Origin: Corallincola platygyrae
GTDB taxonomy: Bacteria; Pseudomonadota; Gammaproteobacteria; Enterobacterales; Neiellaceae
NCBI RefSeq assembly: GCF_039544265.1
Contig: NZ_BAABLI010000034.1
Span: forward strand, 104,976 to 168,975
Direction of reading: 5' to 3'
DNA length: 64,000 nt
This document shows positions 50,862 through 60,404 of this stretch, piece by piece. How positions within the stretch are numbered: the stretch's first letter is position 1; each line of letters starts with the position of its first letter. The position numbers and the translations under genes were made by a program. The notes under the pieces were generated by a model that was given only the letters and a program-made list of their open reading frames with translations, was not told the origin of the DNA and ran no database searches.

Positions 50862-51851
50862 CTACTCTGGACGCCGTGCAATAACTACTGCCCGTTTCGG
50901 GGCAGGATAGCCTTCCACTGTTTTGCTCTGGTCCAGTGGATCCAGATAGTTCTTCAGTGATTGGCGATCCATCCACTCGGTACTTCTTTGTTCATCAAGG
51001 CTGGTGTCATTGATGTCTACGGTTCTTATCTGTTCAAAACCACAGCGACTCAACCAGTGCTCCAAGGCTTTTACACTGGGTAGGAACCAAACATTCGGCA
51101 TTTGCGCATAGCGTTCACCGGGCACCACAACCTGTTGCTCGTCTCCATCAACCACCAGAGTTTCAAGTACTAACTCTCCACCAGGTCTAAGCTGGCTCTT
51201 TAACTGATAAAGGTGGTCGATTGGAGAGCGCCGATGATAAAGCACTCCCATACTAAAAACGGTATCGAATGCTTCCAGGTCAGGCAGCTCCTGGATCCCA
51301 AATGGCAGAAGGTGGATGGGTAGGTTTTGCGGAGCGAATTTTTTTACTGCCAAGAATTGGGCTAAAAAAAGCTGAGTGGGATCAATGCCAATAACACAAG
51401 CCGCTTTTTCACCCAACATGCGCCACATGTGGTAACCACTTCCGCAACCAACATCAAGCACGGTCCGGTTTTTCAGAGGAGAAATATGAGGCAGTAATCG
51501 GTCCCACTTCCAATCAGAACGCCATTCAGTGTCGATGTGAACCCCATAGAGGTTGAATGGGCCCTTGCGCCATGGCATTAGTTGTTTGAGCAAACCCGTT
51601 ATCCGGGCTTTTTCGCTCTCCGAAGAGAGCTCTCCAGTTCCGAATCGGACCTCTTTACATAGGTCGTATTCTGCAGTTTCAAACTCAGGTAGTTGCTCGA
51701 TGACGCGCAGCCAGCGGCCAAATTCGCCATGCAGATGCTCTGTGTACCAGGCTTTCAGTTGCGCAGGGGCAGTTTCAAGCCAGTGAGCCAGGGGGGAATC
51801 AATAATGTCGCGATAAAAGGGCGAAAAAATATCGTGATGAACCTGAGGCAT
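50862..51851 (-). CDS. cmoB: tRNA U34 carboxymethyltransferase CmoB
   Basis: CmoB transfers a carboxymethyl group from carboxy-SAM to ho5U34 of tRNA. The 329-residue protein has WRKGPFNLYGVHIDTEWRSDWKWDRL, the SAM motif TVLDVGCGSGYHMWRML, and GVLYHRRSPIDHLYQLKSQLRPGGELVLETLV, all close to E. coli CmoB. The ATG overlaps the cmoA stop by one base (TAATG), so the two are coupled. Confidence 0.96.
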   Translation of the reverse strand: MPQVHHDIFSPFYRDIIDSPLAHWLETAPAQLKAWYTEHLHGEFGRWLRVIEQLPEFETAEYDLCKEVRFGTGELSSESEKARITGLLKQLMPWRKGPFNLYGVHIDTEWRSDWKWDRLLPHISPLKNRTVLDVGCGSGYHMWRMLGEKAACVIGIDPTQLFLAQFLAVKKFAPQNLPIHLLPFGIQELPDLEAFDTVFSMGVLYHRRSPIDHLYQLKSQLRPGGELVLETLVVDGDEQQVVVPGERYAQMPNVWFLPSVKALEHWLSRCGFEQIRTVDINDTSLDEQRSTEWMDRQSLKNYLDPLDQSKTVEGYPAPKRAVVIARRPE

Positions 51852-52579
51852 TATTTGATCGCTACCATCGAAGTGAAGTTGAAACACTGGAACCAAGGGG
51901 ATGCATGCTTGAAGCCAATCTCTTTTAGTCTGGCTATGTGCTCAGGCAGGGTATCTGTTCGCAGCACATTCTCTAGTGCTGTGCGCTTCTGACTGATCTC
52001 TAACTCACTGTATCCGTGAGCGCGTTTAAAGTTATGGTGTAGTTCGATTTGCAGTTCGTTAATTTGCGTATCTTCAAAGTGCACTTTTTCTGACAACAGA
52101 AGCAGTCCGCCGGGCAGCATACCTGAATATATTTTGTTTAACAGTGCCTGGCGATCTGCGGGTGGGAGAAATTGCAGCGTGAAATTCAGGATCACCATAG
52201 AAGCGTTTTTAATCTCTGTTTGCCGGATATCCTCACACGCGATATGTACCGGAATTTCGGAGCGATATGCGCCAAGGTTCCTCTGACAACGTTCAATCAT
52301 CTGCTCTGAATTATCAATGGCAACAATTTCTACTTCGCTGGCATCAATATTCCTTCTTGCCGCCAATGTTGCGGCACCAAGAGAGCAACCCAAGTCATAT
52401 ACACGGCTGCCAGGAGTCACGTAACTTTTTGCAAGCTCGCCAATGGTTGCAATAATATTTGTATAGCCTGGCACAGAGCGTTGGATCATGTCTGAAAAGA
52501 CATCAGCCACGCCTTGGTCAAAACGAAAATCGCCAATATTGGTGAGAGGCGTTGAGAACAGCGTATCTTTGTTCTGCAT
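51851..52579 (-). CDS. cmoA: Carboxy-S-adenosyl-L-methionine synthase CmoA
   Basis: CmoA makes carboxy-SAM from SAM and prephenate for the CmoB reaction. The 242-residue protein has FRFDQGVADVFSDMIQRSVPGY, the SAM motif RVYDLGCSLGAATLAARR, and ILNFTLQFLPPADR. A TACAAT on the minus strand at 52616-52621 is a possible -10. cmoB follows in overlap. Confidence 0.96.
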   Translation of the reverse strand: MQNKDTLFSTPLTNIGDFRFDQGVADVFSDMIQRSVPGYTNIIATIGELAKSYVTPGSRVYDLGCSLGAATLAARRNIDASEVEIVAIDNSEQMIERCQRNLGAYRSEIPVHIACEDIRQTEIKNASMVILNFTLQFLPPADRQALLNKIYSGMLPGGLLLLSEKVHFEDTQINELQIELHHNFKRAHGYSELEISQKRTALENVLRTDTLPEHIARLKEIGFKHASPWFQCFNFTSMVAIK

Positions 52580-52848
52580 TTAACTACATTGATGTGCTTG
52601 GAGAATGTAGGCGCTATTGTAACGCAAACAATCTGAAAACCGCGACTCCGTAGTGCTTTTGATGCTTTACTCAAATGCCAGGCTACAAATAATGAGTGTT
52701 AGGTTTTTTGACACTTCGCGTTATAATCGATATCGCATTGGTGAATCATCGTTGTGGTTATGGCAAAGGAAGTTTGGAGTCTTGCCCTTCGAATAAGCGA
52801 AGCGCAAACCCGACCACCTCAGGTCTTTTTGGTCAAAGGAATGCGAAC

Positions 52849-55647
52849 TTGACGTCTTGGTTGTATCGAATATTCGGCTTTTTAGTCTTTGCAGTGTCTC
52901 ATTTTGCTTCAGCAAACGATGAGCCTATCACTATAGTTTCCAGCGCCGATACTTATCCATACCATTTCTCCGTGAACGGCAAACCCACAGGCATGTTGAT
53001 TGATATGTGGCGTTTGTGGTCTGACAAAACTGGTCAACCGGTCAACATTCTTTCCTTACCCTGGTACCAAACTCTTGAGATGATGCAAACCGGTGAAGCT
53101 CAGATCCATGCTGGGCTGGCGATAAACCCGGAGAGGGAAGGATTCCTGGATTTTGCATCGCCGCTTGCCCACGTAACTTCAAACGTTTTCATTCATCGTT
53201 CCCTGCCAGATATTAAGCAGGCGACATCCCTGACACCCTATTTAATTGGCTCCGTTAAGGGCGCGAATCACGTCAATCTGTTAAACAAACTTTATCCGCA
53301 ATTGCGTGTAAGTGAATATGAGCGTCAGTTTGATGTTTATGATGCCGCTGTTCGTGGCGATGTGCTTGCTTTTACTGGTTTGAACAGGATCTCCAATCAA
53401 TACGAAAATGCCCGAGAGCTTGAGAAAAAATATCCGAACCATCGTAAGCTGACTTATCACACGCTTTCTTTGCACCCTGCTGTCTCCGAGGGTAATGAAG
53501 CGCTTTTGCAGTCTATTGAAGCAGGTTTTGCCCTTTTTACTGACGAAGAGCGCTCCGCTATTTATCGCCGCTGGTTTGGTACCTCAGGTGAGCAAGCGGG
53601 CATTGTGATCGCCATTCTGCCAGATGCACCGCCTTACATGATGCTGGATGAGGATGGCAATCCTGGCGGCATGGTGGTTGATATCTGGAAGCTTTGGGGA
53701 CAACGTAATGGTTATAAAGTGAATTTTGTGGTTCAAGACCGCCACACGCTTAATAGCCAGATGGAGTTGCAGCTGGTGGATATTGTATCAGCTCTCCCTA
53801 GCGCTGATATCTCACACGAAGGGTTAGAGCCTGCCAACCAGATTATGACCCTGAAAGCGCAGTTCTACTCTCCTGAAACGTCTAACGTGCGTCAGTTGAG
53901 TCAGCTTGAAAACAGGCCAGTGGGTGTTCTCAGGCAGGCGAGTTATCTTCCTCAACTACAGAGCCAGTATCCACAGCTAAACCTGCGATATTACGATGAC
54001 CACTTTGAGATGATTCAAGCGACGATTGCTGACGAAATTGTTGGCTTCTTTGGTTTATCTAACCTGACCGAATATGTGCTGATCCAGCGTAATCAATTGA
54101 ATCAGTTTGTTCGACTGCCGGAGCCATCATTTGCGGCTGAAGTGCTTTCAATGGTTGGGCGCGGTAATGAAAACCTCAAACATCGTATTCAACTCGGCTT
54201 TGAATCAATTGATATCAGTGACTTGGCTGATATTGAGCGACGCTGGGTTCTTGCGCCAAAAGACCGTTATTTCGAAAATCTTCCTTTATCCGTTGAGTTA
54301 AGTCGACAGGAAAACCAGTGGCTGGCACGCCATCCCGTTATACGTTTGGGAGCGGTTCGGAACTACCCGCCATTCGAGTTTGTGGATGATCTCGGCAACT
54401 TTTCTGGCGTAAATGCCGATTTGGTGGAGTGGCTGGAGAGCCGCACAGGCATGCGAATCGATGTCGTGCTCTACGCTAGCTGGCAACAAGTGCTGGATGC
54501 AGTGATGGCTCATAAGGTCGATTTTGTCGCTGCAATCAGTGATACGCCGGAACGCAAAACAGCACTGTCATTTTCAAATGGTTACTGGCCCACGCCATGG
54601 GCGATAGCAATGCGGGAAGAGGAGCTGTTGATCTCACAGCTGAGCCAACTTCACGGCAAAACATTGGGTGTTATTGCTGGTTACCAAGTGATTCCCTGGC
54701 TAAGGCGAAACCATCCAGAGATCCAACTGAAAGTGTTTGATTCTGGACAGGAAGGATTAAACGCTGTTGCTCGCGGAGAAGTGTTTGGTTTGTTGGATAA
54801 CTTGACGGTCGCAGTCGCTACCGTTCGAGAGCTTGGATTAAGTAATCTGAAACTCTCAACACTGCATGATATTCAGCAGGAATCGTCAAAGTTTGGTATT
54901 CGAAAAGATTGGCCGGAACTCGTTTCGATTCTGAACAAAGCACTGCAGATGTTGACGGAAAATGAGCGCAGAACCATTTTGTCGAAGTGGCTTGACCTGA
55001 CTATTGATCAAGGTGTTTCTTCAGAAAAAATATGGCGGGTCAGCGTTCAAGTCGGGGCGCTGGTGTTGCTGGCCATGTCTCTGATGGTGCTGTGGAATCG
55101 CCGTTTGAATCGCGAAATTGAGCGACGTCGTGCGGCTGAAGAAACGGTTCGCCATCTTGCCCGCCACGATGAGCTGACTGGGTTAGCCAATCGACGTCAA
55201 TTTGAAGATGCGATGAGTCAGGCTCTGGAGAATCACGCACGAACAAAAAACCTGATGGCTTTGATGTTTATCGATCTCGACGGTTTCAAAGAGATCAACG
55301 ATAAATACGGTCACGCCATTGGTGACGCTGTATTGAAGGGTGTTGCAGATCGCTTTCAGGGCGTGGTGAGACGTTCAGATACGTTGGCTAGGTTTGGTGG
55401 AGACGAGTTTGTCGTACTAGCCACTAACTTGCATCATCGTTTACATGCAGCGGAGTTGGCTAGAAAACTTCTTCAGGTACTGTCCGAGCCATTCGAGTTA
55501 TCTGATGGAAACGCCAAGCTCAGTGCCAGTATTGGGGTAGCGGTTTACCCTGAAGATGGTGAAAGCATTGAAAGTCTTCTTCGATGTGCCGATGCTTTGA
55601 TGTACCGAATCAAAGATGCTGACAAAAACGGTTATATGCTGACTTAA
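52849..55647 (+). CDS. Membrane diguanylate cyclase with three periplasmic SBP domains
   Basis: A 932-residue sensor. A signal/anchor is followed by three tandem bacterial solute-binding (SBP_bac_3) domains in the periplasm, starting near PITIVSSADTYPYHF, GIVIAILPDAPPYMM and VIRLGAVRNYPPFEFV. A membrane helix (VGALVLLAMSLMVLWN) leads to a cytoplasmic GGDEF domain with exact GGDEF and an RRSD inhibitory site five residues before. It probably senses amino-acid-like or other small ligands and makes c-di-GMP. The TTG at 52849 has AAAGGA 8 bp upstream. An upstream start at 52696 is unlikely because a TATAAT at 52722-52727 would place the transcript start after it. Confidence 0.88.
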   Translation: MTSWLYRIFGFLVFAVSHFASANDEPITIVSSADTYPYHFSVNGKPTGMLIDMWRLWSDKTGQPVNILSLPWYQTLEMMQTGEAQIHAGLAINPEREGFLDFASPLAHVTSNVFIHRSLPDIKQATSLTPYLIGSVKGANHVNLLNKLYPQLRVSEYERQFDVYDAAVRGDVLAFTGLNRISNQYENARELEKKYPNHRKLTYHTLSLHPAVSEGNEALLQSIEAGFALFTDEERSAIYRRWFGTSGEQAGIVIAILPDAPPYMMLDEDGNPGGMVVDIWKLWGQRNGYKVNFVVQDRHTLNSQMELQLVDIVSALPSADISHEGLEPANQIMTLKAQFYSPETSNVRQLSQLENRPVGVLRQASYLPQLQSQYPQLNLRYYDDHFEMIQATIADEIVGFFGLSNLTEYVLIQRNQLNQFVRLPEPSFAAEVLSMVGRGNENLKHRIQLGFESIDISDLADIERRWVLAPKDRYFENLPLSVELSRQENQWLARHPVIRLGAVRNYPPFEFVDDLGNFSGVNADLVEWLESRTGMRIDVVLYASWQQVLDAVMAHKVDFVAAISDTPERKTALSFSNGYWPTPWAIAMREEELLISQLSQLHGKTLGVIAGYQVIPWLRRNHPEIQLKVFDSGQEGLNAVARGEVFGLLDNLTVAVATVRELGLSNLKLSTLHDIQQESSKFGIRKDWPELVSILNKALQMLTENERRTILSKWLDLTIDQGVSSEKIWRVSVQVGALVLLAMSLMVLWNRRLNREIERRRAAEETVRHLARHDELTGLANRRQFEDAMSQALENHARTKNLMALMFIDLDGFKEINDKYGHAIGDAVLKGVADRFQGVVRRSDTLARFGGDEFVVLATNLHHRLHAAELARKLLQVLSEPFELSDGNAKLSASIGVAVYPEDGESIESLLRCADALMYRIKDADKNGYMLT

Positions 55648-55753
55648 TATAGCCGCCCTGTCTGGCGGTGAGCTTCGTCGCCTGTTTCCCAGCCAAATAC
55701 ATAATTTTTCGCCTGCAAAATCCACAACGGTGAGATAAACAGCCCCCCAGCCC

Positions 55754-55781
55754 GTGACAATAAAAGTGGTTTGAATATAAT
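55754..55781 (+). promoter_or_regulatory. Likely sigma-70 promoter of fmdB-aspS
   Basis: GTGACA (55754-55759) and TATAAT (55776-55781), 16-bp spacing, 50 bp before the zinc-ribbon gene. Confidence 0.6.
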
Positions 55782-55830
55782 GCAGGGCTGTTCTTCTATC
55801 TTGGTTAAGACGAAGTAGGTAAGTTAGCCA

Positions 55831-56079
55831 ATGCCAATTTATGAGTATCGTTGTGAAGATTGTGGTCATCAGCTAGAAAAGCTGCAGCGGATCAGTGACG
55901 CGCCGCTGGTAGACTGTCCAAGCTGCTCTGCGCCCGCTCTTAAGAAAATGATCTCTGCTGCAGGTTTCCGCCTAAAGGGCGGAGGCTGGTACGAAACTGA
56001 CTTTAAGAGCGGCACGAAAAAGAACCTTGCATCCGATTCCGGGCAGGGCTCTTCTGGCAAGACGGCTGAGCCAATTTAG
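55831..56079 (+). CDS. FmdB family zinc-ribbon protein
   Basis: An 82-residue protein. MPIYEYRCEDCGHQLEKLQRISD and DCPSCSAPALKKMIS give the four-cysteine FmdB/Cxxc_CxxC_SSSS zinc ribbon. The tail is Gly/Lys/Ser-rich. Such genes commonly stand before aspS in gammaproteobacteria, as here; the function is not established (regulatory zinc-ribbon is assumed). There is a 74-bp gap to aspS. Confidence 0.92.
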   Translation: MPIYEYRCEDCGHQLEKLQRISDAPLVDCPSCSAPALKKMISAAGFRLKGGGWYETDFKSGTKKNLASDSGQGSSGKTAEPI

Positions 56080-56153
56080 AATTTAAAGAGTTAACACGCG
56101 ATTGCGCTGCCTTTCAGGTGGCGCAATCTGTTCTGAAATACAGGAAAGTACAA

Positions 56154-57941
56154 ATGCGCAGCCATTACTGTGGACAAGTAAATGAATCCCTTATCGGCCA
56201 GGAAGTCACGTTATGCGGTTGGGTTAATCGCCGACGTGATCTTGGGGGTGTGATTTTTCTCGATTTGCGAGACCGTGAGGGAATAATTCAGGTTGTTTAC
56301 GATCCTGATATTGAAGATGTATTTGCGCTGGCAAACACGCTTAGAAACGAATTCTGCGTTAAGGTCACCGGTATTGTCCGTGCTCGTCCAGAAGGCCAGG
56401 TAAATAAAGATATGGCCACCGGCGGTGTAGAACTGCTTGGTAAGCAGCTTGAAATCCTCAACGCTTCTGCGCCGTTGCCACTGGATTTCAACCAGCACAA
56501 TAGCGAAGAGCAACGTTTGCGTTATCGTTATCTGGATCTGCGTCGTCCAGAGATGAATGAGAAGATGGTTTTCCGTGCCAAGGTGACCAGTGAAGTTCGT
56601 CGTTTTATGGATGAGGCTGGTTTCCTTGATGTTGAAACACCTATTCTGACGGCTGCTACGCCAGAAGGTGCGCGTGATTACCTTGTTCCAAGCCGTACTC
56701 ACAAAGGCAAATTCTTTGCCTTACCCCAATCACCGCAGCTGTTCAAGCAGTTGCTGATGATGTCAGGTGTTGATCGTTACTATCAGATTGTTAAGTGTTT
56801 CCGTGACGAAGATTTACGTGCTGATCGTCAGCCTGAGTTTACCCAGATTGATATCGAAACCTCATTTATGAGCGCTGACGAAGTCATGGGTGTTACCGAA
56901 CAGATGATCCGCCAGCTGTTCCAAAAACTGTTGGATGTCGACTTGGGTGACTTCCCTCGCATGAGTTATGAAGAAGCGATGCGTCGCTTTGGTAGCGACA
57001 AGCCAGATCTGCGTATTCCGCTGGAGCTGGTTGACGTGGCCGAGCAGGTGAAATCTGTCGACTTCAAAGTATTCTCGGGCCCTGCAAATGATCCAAAAGG
57101 TCGCGTGGCAGCGATCAAAGTGCCGGGTGGTGCAGACAAGTTCAGCCGTAAGCAGATCGATGAGTTAGGCAAGTTTGTTGGCATCTATGGTGCTAAAGGC
57201 CTGGCTTGGATGAAGATCAATGATAGAGCCGCAGGCCTTGAAGGTGTGCAGTCGCCAGTCGCCAAATTCTTCTCTGCAGAAGTGATGGAAGCGCTGTTGG
57301 AACAAGTTGGTGCGGAAACTGGCGATATCCTGTTCTTTGGTGCTGACAGCAAACATGTCGTTACTGAGGCTATGGGTGCACTGCGTATTAAACTGGGTGA
57401 AGAGCTTGGCCTGGTAGCAGACGAATGGCGCCCTCTGTGGGTTGTTGACTTCCCAATGTTTGAAGAGAGCGATGGTCGTCCGCAAGCGTTACACCATCCA
57501 TTCACTGCGCCTTCAAATGCAACCCCAGAAGAGCTGGAAGCTGATCCGTTTACTGCACTTTCTGACGCCTATGACATGGTACTTAATGGTTGCGAAGTCG
57601 GTGGCGGCTCTGTACGTATCTTTGATCAGAAGATGCAGGCGACGGTATTCCGTATTCTTGGCATTTCCGATGAAGAAGCAAAAGAGAAATTTGGCTTCCT
57701 ACTCGAAGCACTTCAGTACGGTGCGCCACCACATGCTGGTCTGGCATTCGGCTTGGACCGTTTGGTAATGCTGATGTGCGGAGCAGACACGATCCGTGAC
57801 GTAATGGCATTCCCTAAAACCACAACTGCCGCTTGTCCATTGACCGATGCCCCAGGCATGGCAAACCCTGAGCAGCTTGCTGAGCTTCAGATAGCGATCA
57901 CCGCAGAACCGAAGGCTGCCGAGGAAAAGGCGGCTGAGTAA
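56154..57941 (+). CDS. aspS: Aspartate--tRNA ligase
   Basis: A 595-residue class II synthetase. The anticodon-binding OB fold begins MRSHYCGQVNESLIGQEVTLCGWVNRRRDLGG. Motif 2 is FRDEDLRADRQPEFTQID, and motif 3 is GLAFGLDRLVMLMCG. The bacterial GAD insertion is at about 285-420. Start at 56154 with AGGAAA upstream; a Met 12 codons earlier is not supported by the family N-terminus. nudB overlaps its stop (TAATG). Confidence 0.97.
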   Translation: MRSHYCGQVNESLIGQEVTLCGWVNRRRDLGGVIFLDLRDREGIIQVVYDPDIEDVFALANTLRNEFCVKVTGIVRARPEGQVNKDMATGGVELLGKQLEILNASAPLPLDFNQHNSEEQRLRYRYLDLRRPEMNEKMVFRAKVTSEVRRFMDEAGFLDVETPILTAATPEGARDYLVPSRTHKGKFFALPQSPQLFKQLLMMSGVDRYYQIVKCFRDEDLRADRQPEFTQIDIETSFMSADEVMGVTEQMIRQLFQKLLDVDLGDFPRMSYEEAMRRFGSDKPDLRIPLELVDVAEQVKSVDFKVFSGPANDPKGRVAAIKVPGGADKFSRKQIDELGKFVGIYGAKGLAWMKINDRAAGLEGVQSPVAKFFSAEVMEALLEQVGAETGDILFFGADSKHVVTEAMGALRIKLGEELGLVADEWRPLWVVDFPMFEESDGRPQALHHPFTAPSNATPEELEADPFTALSDAYDMVLNGCEVGGGSVRIFDQKMQATVFRILGISDEEAKEKFGFLLEALQYGAPPHAGLAFGLDRLVMLMCGADTIRDVMAFPKTTTAACPLTDAPGMANPEQLAELQIAITAEPKAAEEKAAE

Positions 57942-58396
57942 TGTATAAACGCCCGGAATCTGTGCTGGTAGTGATCTACCGGGAAGATTTCCGGGTGCTT
58001 CTTATGCGAAGATCATTCCCCGATGATTTTTGGCAATCTGTAACCGGTTCTCTGGAACATCAAGAGCAGCCTCTCGCAGCGGCGATCCGTGAAGTTCACG
58101 AAGAAACCGGAGTCGAGCCTGGCTTGGTGGGCGCATCCATTGTTGATGTAAATACACAAGTTCGTTACCCCTTGTATCCTGAATGGAAACAACGGTATGC
58201 CCCCGATGTGAATGAAAATCTTGAGCATTGGTTCTTTTTAAAAGTCCCACAGAACACGGTTATCAGGCTTTGCGAAGGCGAACACCAGGAGTATGTCTGG
58301 TTGACGTTTGCTGAGGCGTTGGCTCAGGTATCGTCTGAGTCTAATCGTGACGCCATTGTTCAGCTTGCTGAGAAATTAGAATTACACGCGAATTGA
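57941..58396 (+). CDS. nudB: Dihydroneopterin triphosphate diphosphatase (Nudix)
   Basis: A 151-residue Nudix hydrolase. The Nudix box spans residues 36-58, with the REVHEETG core. RRSFPDDFWQSVTGSLE and EHWFFLKVP match NudB, the folate-pathway enzyme removing pyrophosphate from dihydroneopterin triphosphate. The start overlaps the aspS stop by one base, and the aspS-nudB-yebC-ruvC order supports the call. Confidence 0.92.
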   Translation: MYKRPESVLVVIYREDFRVLLMRRSFPDDFWQSVTGSLEHQEQPLAAAIREVHEETGVEPGLVGASIVDVNTQVRYPLYPEWKQRYAPDVNENLEHWFFLKVPQNTVIRLCEGEHQEYVWLTFAEALAQVSSESNRDAIVQLAEKLELHAN

Positions 58397-58448
58397 AATA
58401 AGAGCACCGATGTAAACCTGACACGGTGCTAAAGATTGGAGATAGGTT

Positions 58449-59195
58449 ATGGCAGGCCACAGTAAATGGGCAAATATTAAACATCGCAAAGCCGCGCAGG
58501 ATGCAAAGCGCGGTAAGATCTTCACAAAGCTTATCCGTGAGTTGACGGTTGCCGCCCGTGAAGGTGGCTCTGATGCCGATGCTAACCCCCGTTTGCGAGC
58601 CGCTATCGACAAAGCATTGTCGAACAATATGACCAGAGATACCGTTGATCGCGCAGTCAAGCGTGGTGCGGGTGAATTAGATGGCCAGGAGTTGGAAACC
58701 ATCATCTATGAAGGCTATGGTCCTGGCGGCACAGCGGTGATGGTTGAGACTATGACCGACAACCGTAATCGTACGGTTTCCAGTGTTCGCCACCTGTTTA
58801 CTAAATCTGGCGGAAACCTGGGTACCGATGGTTCTGTTTCCTACTTGTTTACCAAGAAGGGCGTTATCTCTTATCCAGAAGGCACAGATGAAGATCAGGT
58901 CATGGAAGCGGCTTTGGACGCGGGTGCGGAAGATGTAGAGACGAACGATGACAGCTCCGTTGACGTTTATACCTTGCCTGAAGACTTTGGTACCGTGAAG
59001 GATGCACTTGATGCAGCAGGGCTGGAGGCGGTTAACGCCGAAGTTACCATGGTGCCCTCGACCAAGGCTGAACTTGATCTGGACACTGCCCAGAAACTGC
59101 TGCGTCTAATCGACGGCCTTGAAGACGACGATGATGTCCAGGAGGTTTATCATAATGCAGATATCTCCGACGATGTTATGGAACAGCTAGGCTAA
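58449..59195 (+). CDS. yebC: YebC/PmpR family protein
   Basis: A 248-residue protein starting MAGHSKWANIKHRKAAQDAKRGKIFTK, the family signature, with later YGPGGTAVMVETMTDNRNRT and GSVSYLFTKKGVI. Older annotation calls this a transcription regulator; newer work links the family to ribosome rescue of Pro-rich stalls. It lies upstream of ruvC, in the standard cluster. Confidence 0.97.
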   Translation: MAGHSKWANIKHRKAAQDAKRGKIFTKLIRELTVAAREGGSDADANPRLRAAIDKALSNNMTRDTVDRAVKRGAGELDGQELETIIYEGYGPGGTAVMVETMTDNRNRTVSSVRHLFTKSGGNLGTDGSVSYLFTKKGVISYPEGTDEDQVMEAALDAGAEDVETNDDSSVDVYTLPEDFGTVKDALDAAGLEAVNAEVTMVPSTKAELDLDTAQKLLRLIDGLEDDDDVQEVYHNADISDDVMEQLG

Positions 59196-59199
59196 CGGC

Positions 59200-59721
59200 T
59201 TGAGTATTATTCTAGGCATTGATCCCGGCTCCCGCATTACCGGATACGGCGTCATTCAGCAGGTTGGCGCCAAGTATAAATACCTAGGTAGTGGGTGCAT
59301 TCGTATGACAGCATCTGCGTTGTCGGAAAGGCTCAGAACCATTCATGACGGTGTTAGCGAATTAATTCACCAGTTTCAGCCAGATGAGTTTGCGATTGAA
59401 CGCGTATTTATGGCGAGGAATGCTGACTCTGCGTTAAAGCTGGGTCAGGCAAGAGGTGCCGCGATCGTTGCTGCTGCCTGTCGAGAGCTTCCGGTTCATG
59501 AATACTCTGCCAGAGAAGTAAAGCAAGCTGTGGTGGGGACCGGTGGCGCCGATAAAGCGCAAGTCCAACATATGGTGGCGCATATTCTTAAACTGCCGGC
59601 GACGCCGCAAGCGGATGCTGCCGATGCGTTAGCGATTGCCTTGTGCCACTGCCATACGAGACAGAGCTTGATAGCTATGTCTGGAAAAGTTTCCGGCACA
59701 GCAAAGGGCCGTTGGCGCTAA
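59200..59721 (+). CDS. ruvC: Holliday junction resolvase RuvC
   Basis: A 173-residue endonuclease that resolves Holliday junctions. The RNase-H-like acidic residues are in LGIDPGSRITGYGV (Asp) and FAIERVFMARNADSALKLGQARG (Glu), with DAADALAIALCHCH near the C-terminus. The start is TTG at 59200, 4 bp after yebC. ruvAB follow. Confidence 0.97.
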   Translation: MSIILGIDPGSRITGYGVIQQVGAKYKYLGSGCIRMTASALSERLRTIHDGVSELIHQFQPDEFAIERVFMARNADSALKLGQARGAAIVAAACRELPVHEYSAREVKQAVVGTGGADKAQVQHMVAHILKLPATPQADAADALAIALCHCHTRQSLIAMSGKVSGTAKGRWR

Positions 59722-59769
59722 TCCATTACAAGTACCACCAGTACCCAAGCAAAACAACAAGGTGAGATT

Positions 59770-60396
59770 TTGATCGGACAGTTACGTGGAACCATAGTTT
59801 CTAAGCAGCCACCAGATCTGGTTATCGATGTATCAGGTGTGGGCTATGAGGTTCAGCTGCCAATGACCAGCTTTTATGAGCTACCGGATATTGGGCAGGA
59901 AGCCACGGTTTATACACATTTTGTCGTCAGAGAAGATGCTCAGCTGCTTTTTGGCTTTTCGGCTCTACATGAAAGGGCAATGTTTCGTGAGCTGATAAAA
60001 ACTAATGGTGTAGGGCCCAAGCTGGCATTGGCTATTCTGTCTGGTATGTCATCCGCTCAATTTGTACAAGTCGTAAATCATGATGACATCTCATCCTTGA
60101 TCAAACTCCCAGGTGTGGGAAAGAAGACCGCAGAACGCTTGCTCGTTGAGATGCGCGACAGGCTTAAAAACTGGGGAGAGCTACCTGCTATAGCTGCTAG
60201 TGAAGGCTTCGAATTGAGCCCGCAAGGGAAAGACGATACGTTCGTTAGGGCAACTGATGCTGTTGAAGACGCCGTTGCCGCGTTGGTCGCTTTGGGCTAT
60301 AAACCCGCACAAGCAAGCCGCGCTGTAAGCCAGGTAAAAGGTGAGGGGATGGATAGTGAATCCCTTATCCGTGAAGCACTCCGTAATATGGTCTAG
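59770..60396 (+). CDS. ruvA: Holliday junction DNA helicase subunit RuvA
   Basis: A 208-residue junction-binding protein. MIGQLRGTIVSKQPPDLVIDVSGVGYEV is the N-terminal OB fold. Helix-hairpin-helix motifs (KTNGVGPKLALAILSG; LPGVGKKTAERLLVEMRDRL) and a C-terminal domain III contacting RuvB follow. Start TTG at 59770 with GGTGAG upstream. Confidence 0.97.
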   Translation: MIGQLRGTIVSKQPPDLVIDVSGVGYEVQLPMTSFYELPDIGQEATVYTHFVVREDAQLLFGFSALHERAMFRELIKTNGVGPKLALAILSGMSSAQFVQVVNHDDISSLIKLPGVGKKTAERLLVEMRDRLKNWGELPAIAASEGFELSPQGKDDTFVRATDAVEDAVAALVALGYKPAQASRAVSQVKGEGMDSESLIREALRNMV

Positions 60397-60404
60397 GAAA
60401 CGAA

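Noticed and set aside
52708..52727. TTGACA and TATAAT as one promoter for the SBP-GGDEF gene
   Set aside because: The two hexamers are only 8 bp apart. The TATAAT probably pairs with a weaker -35.
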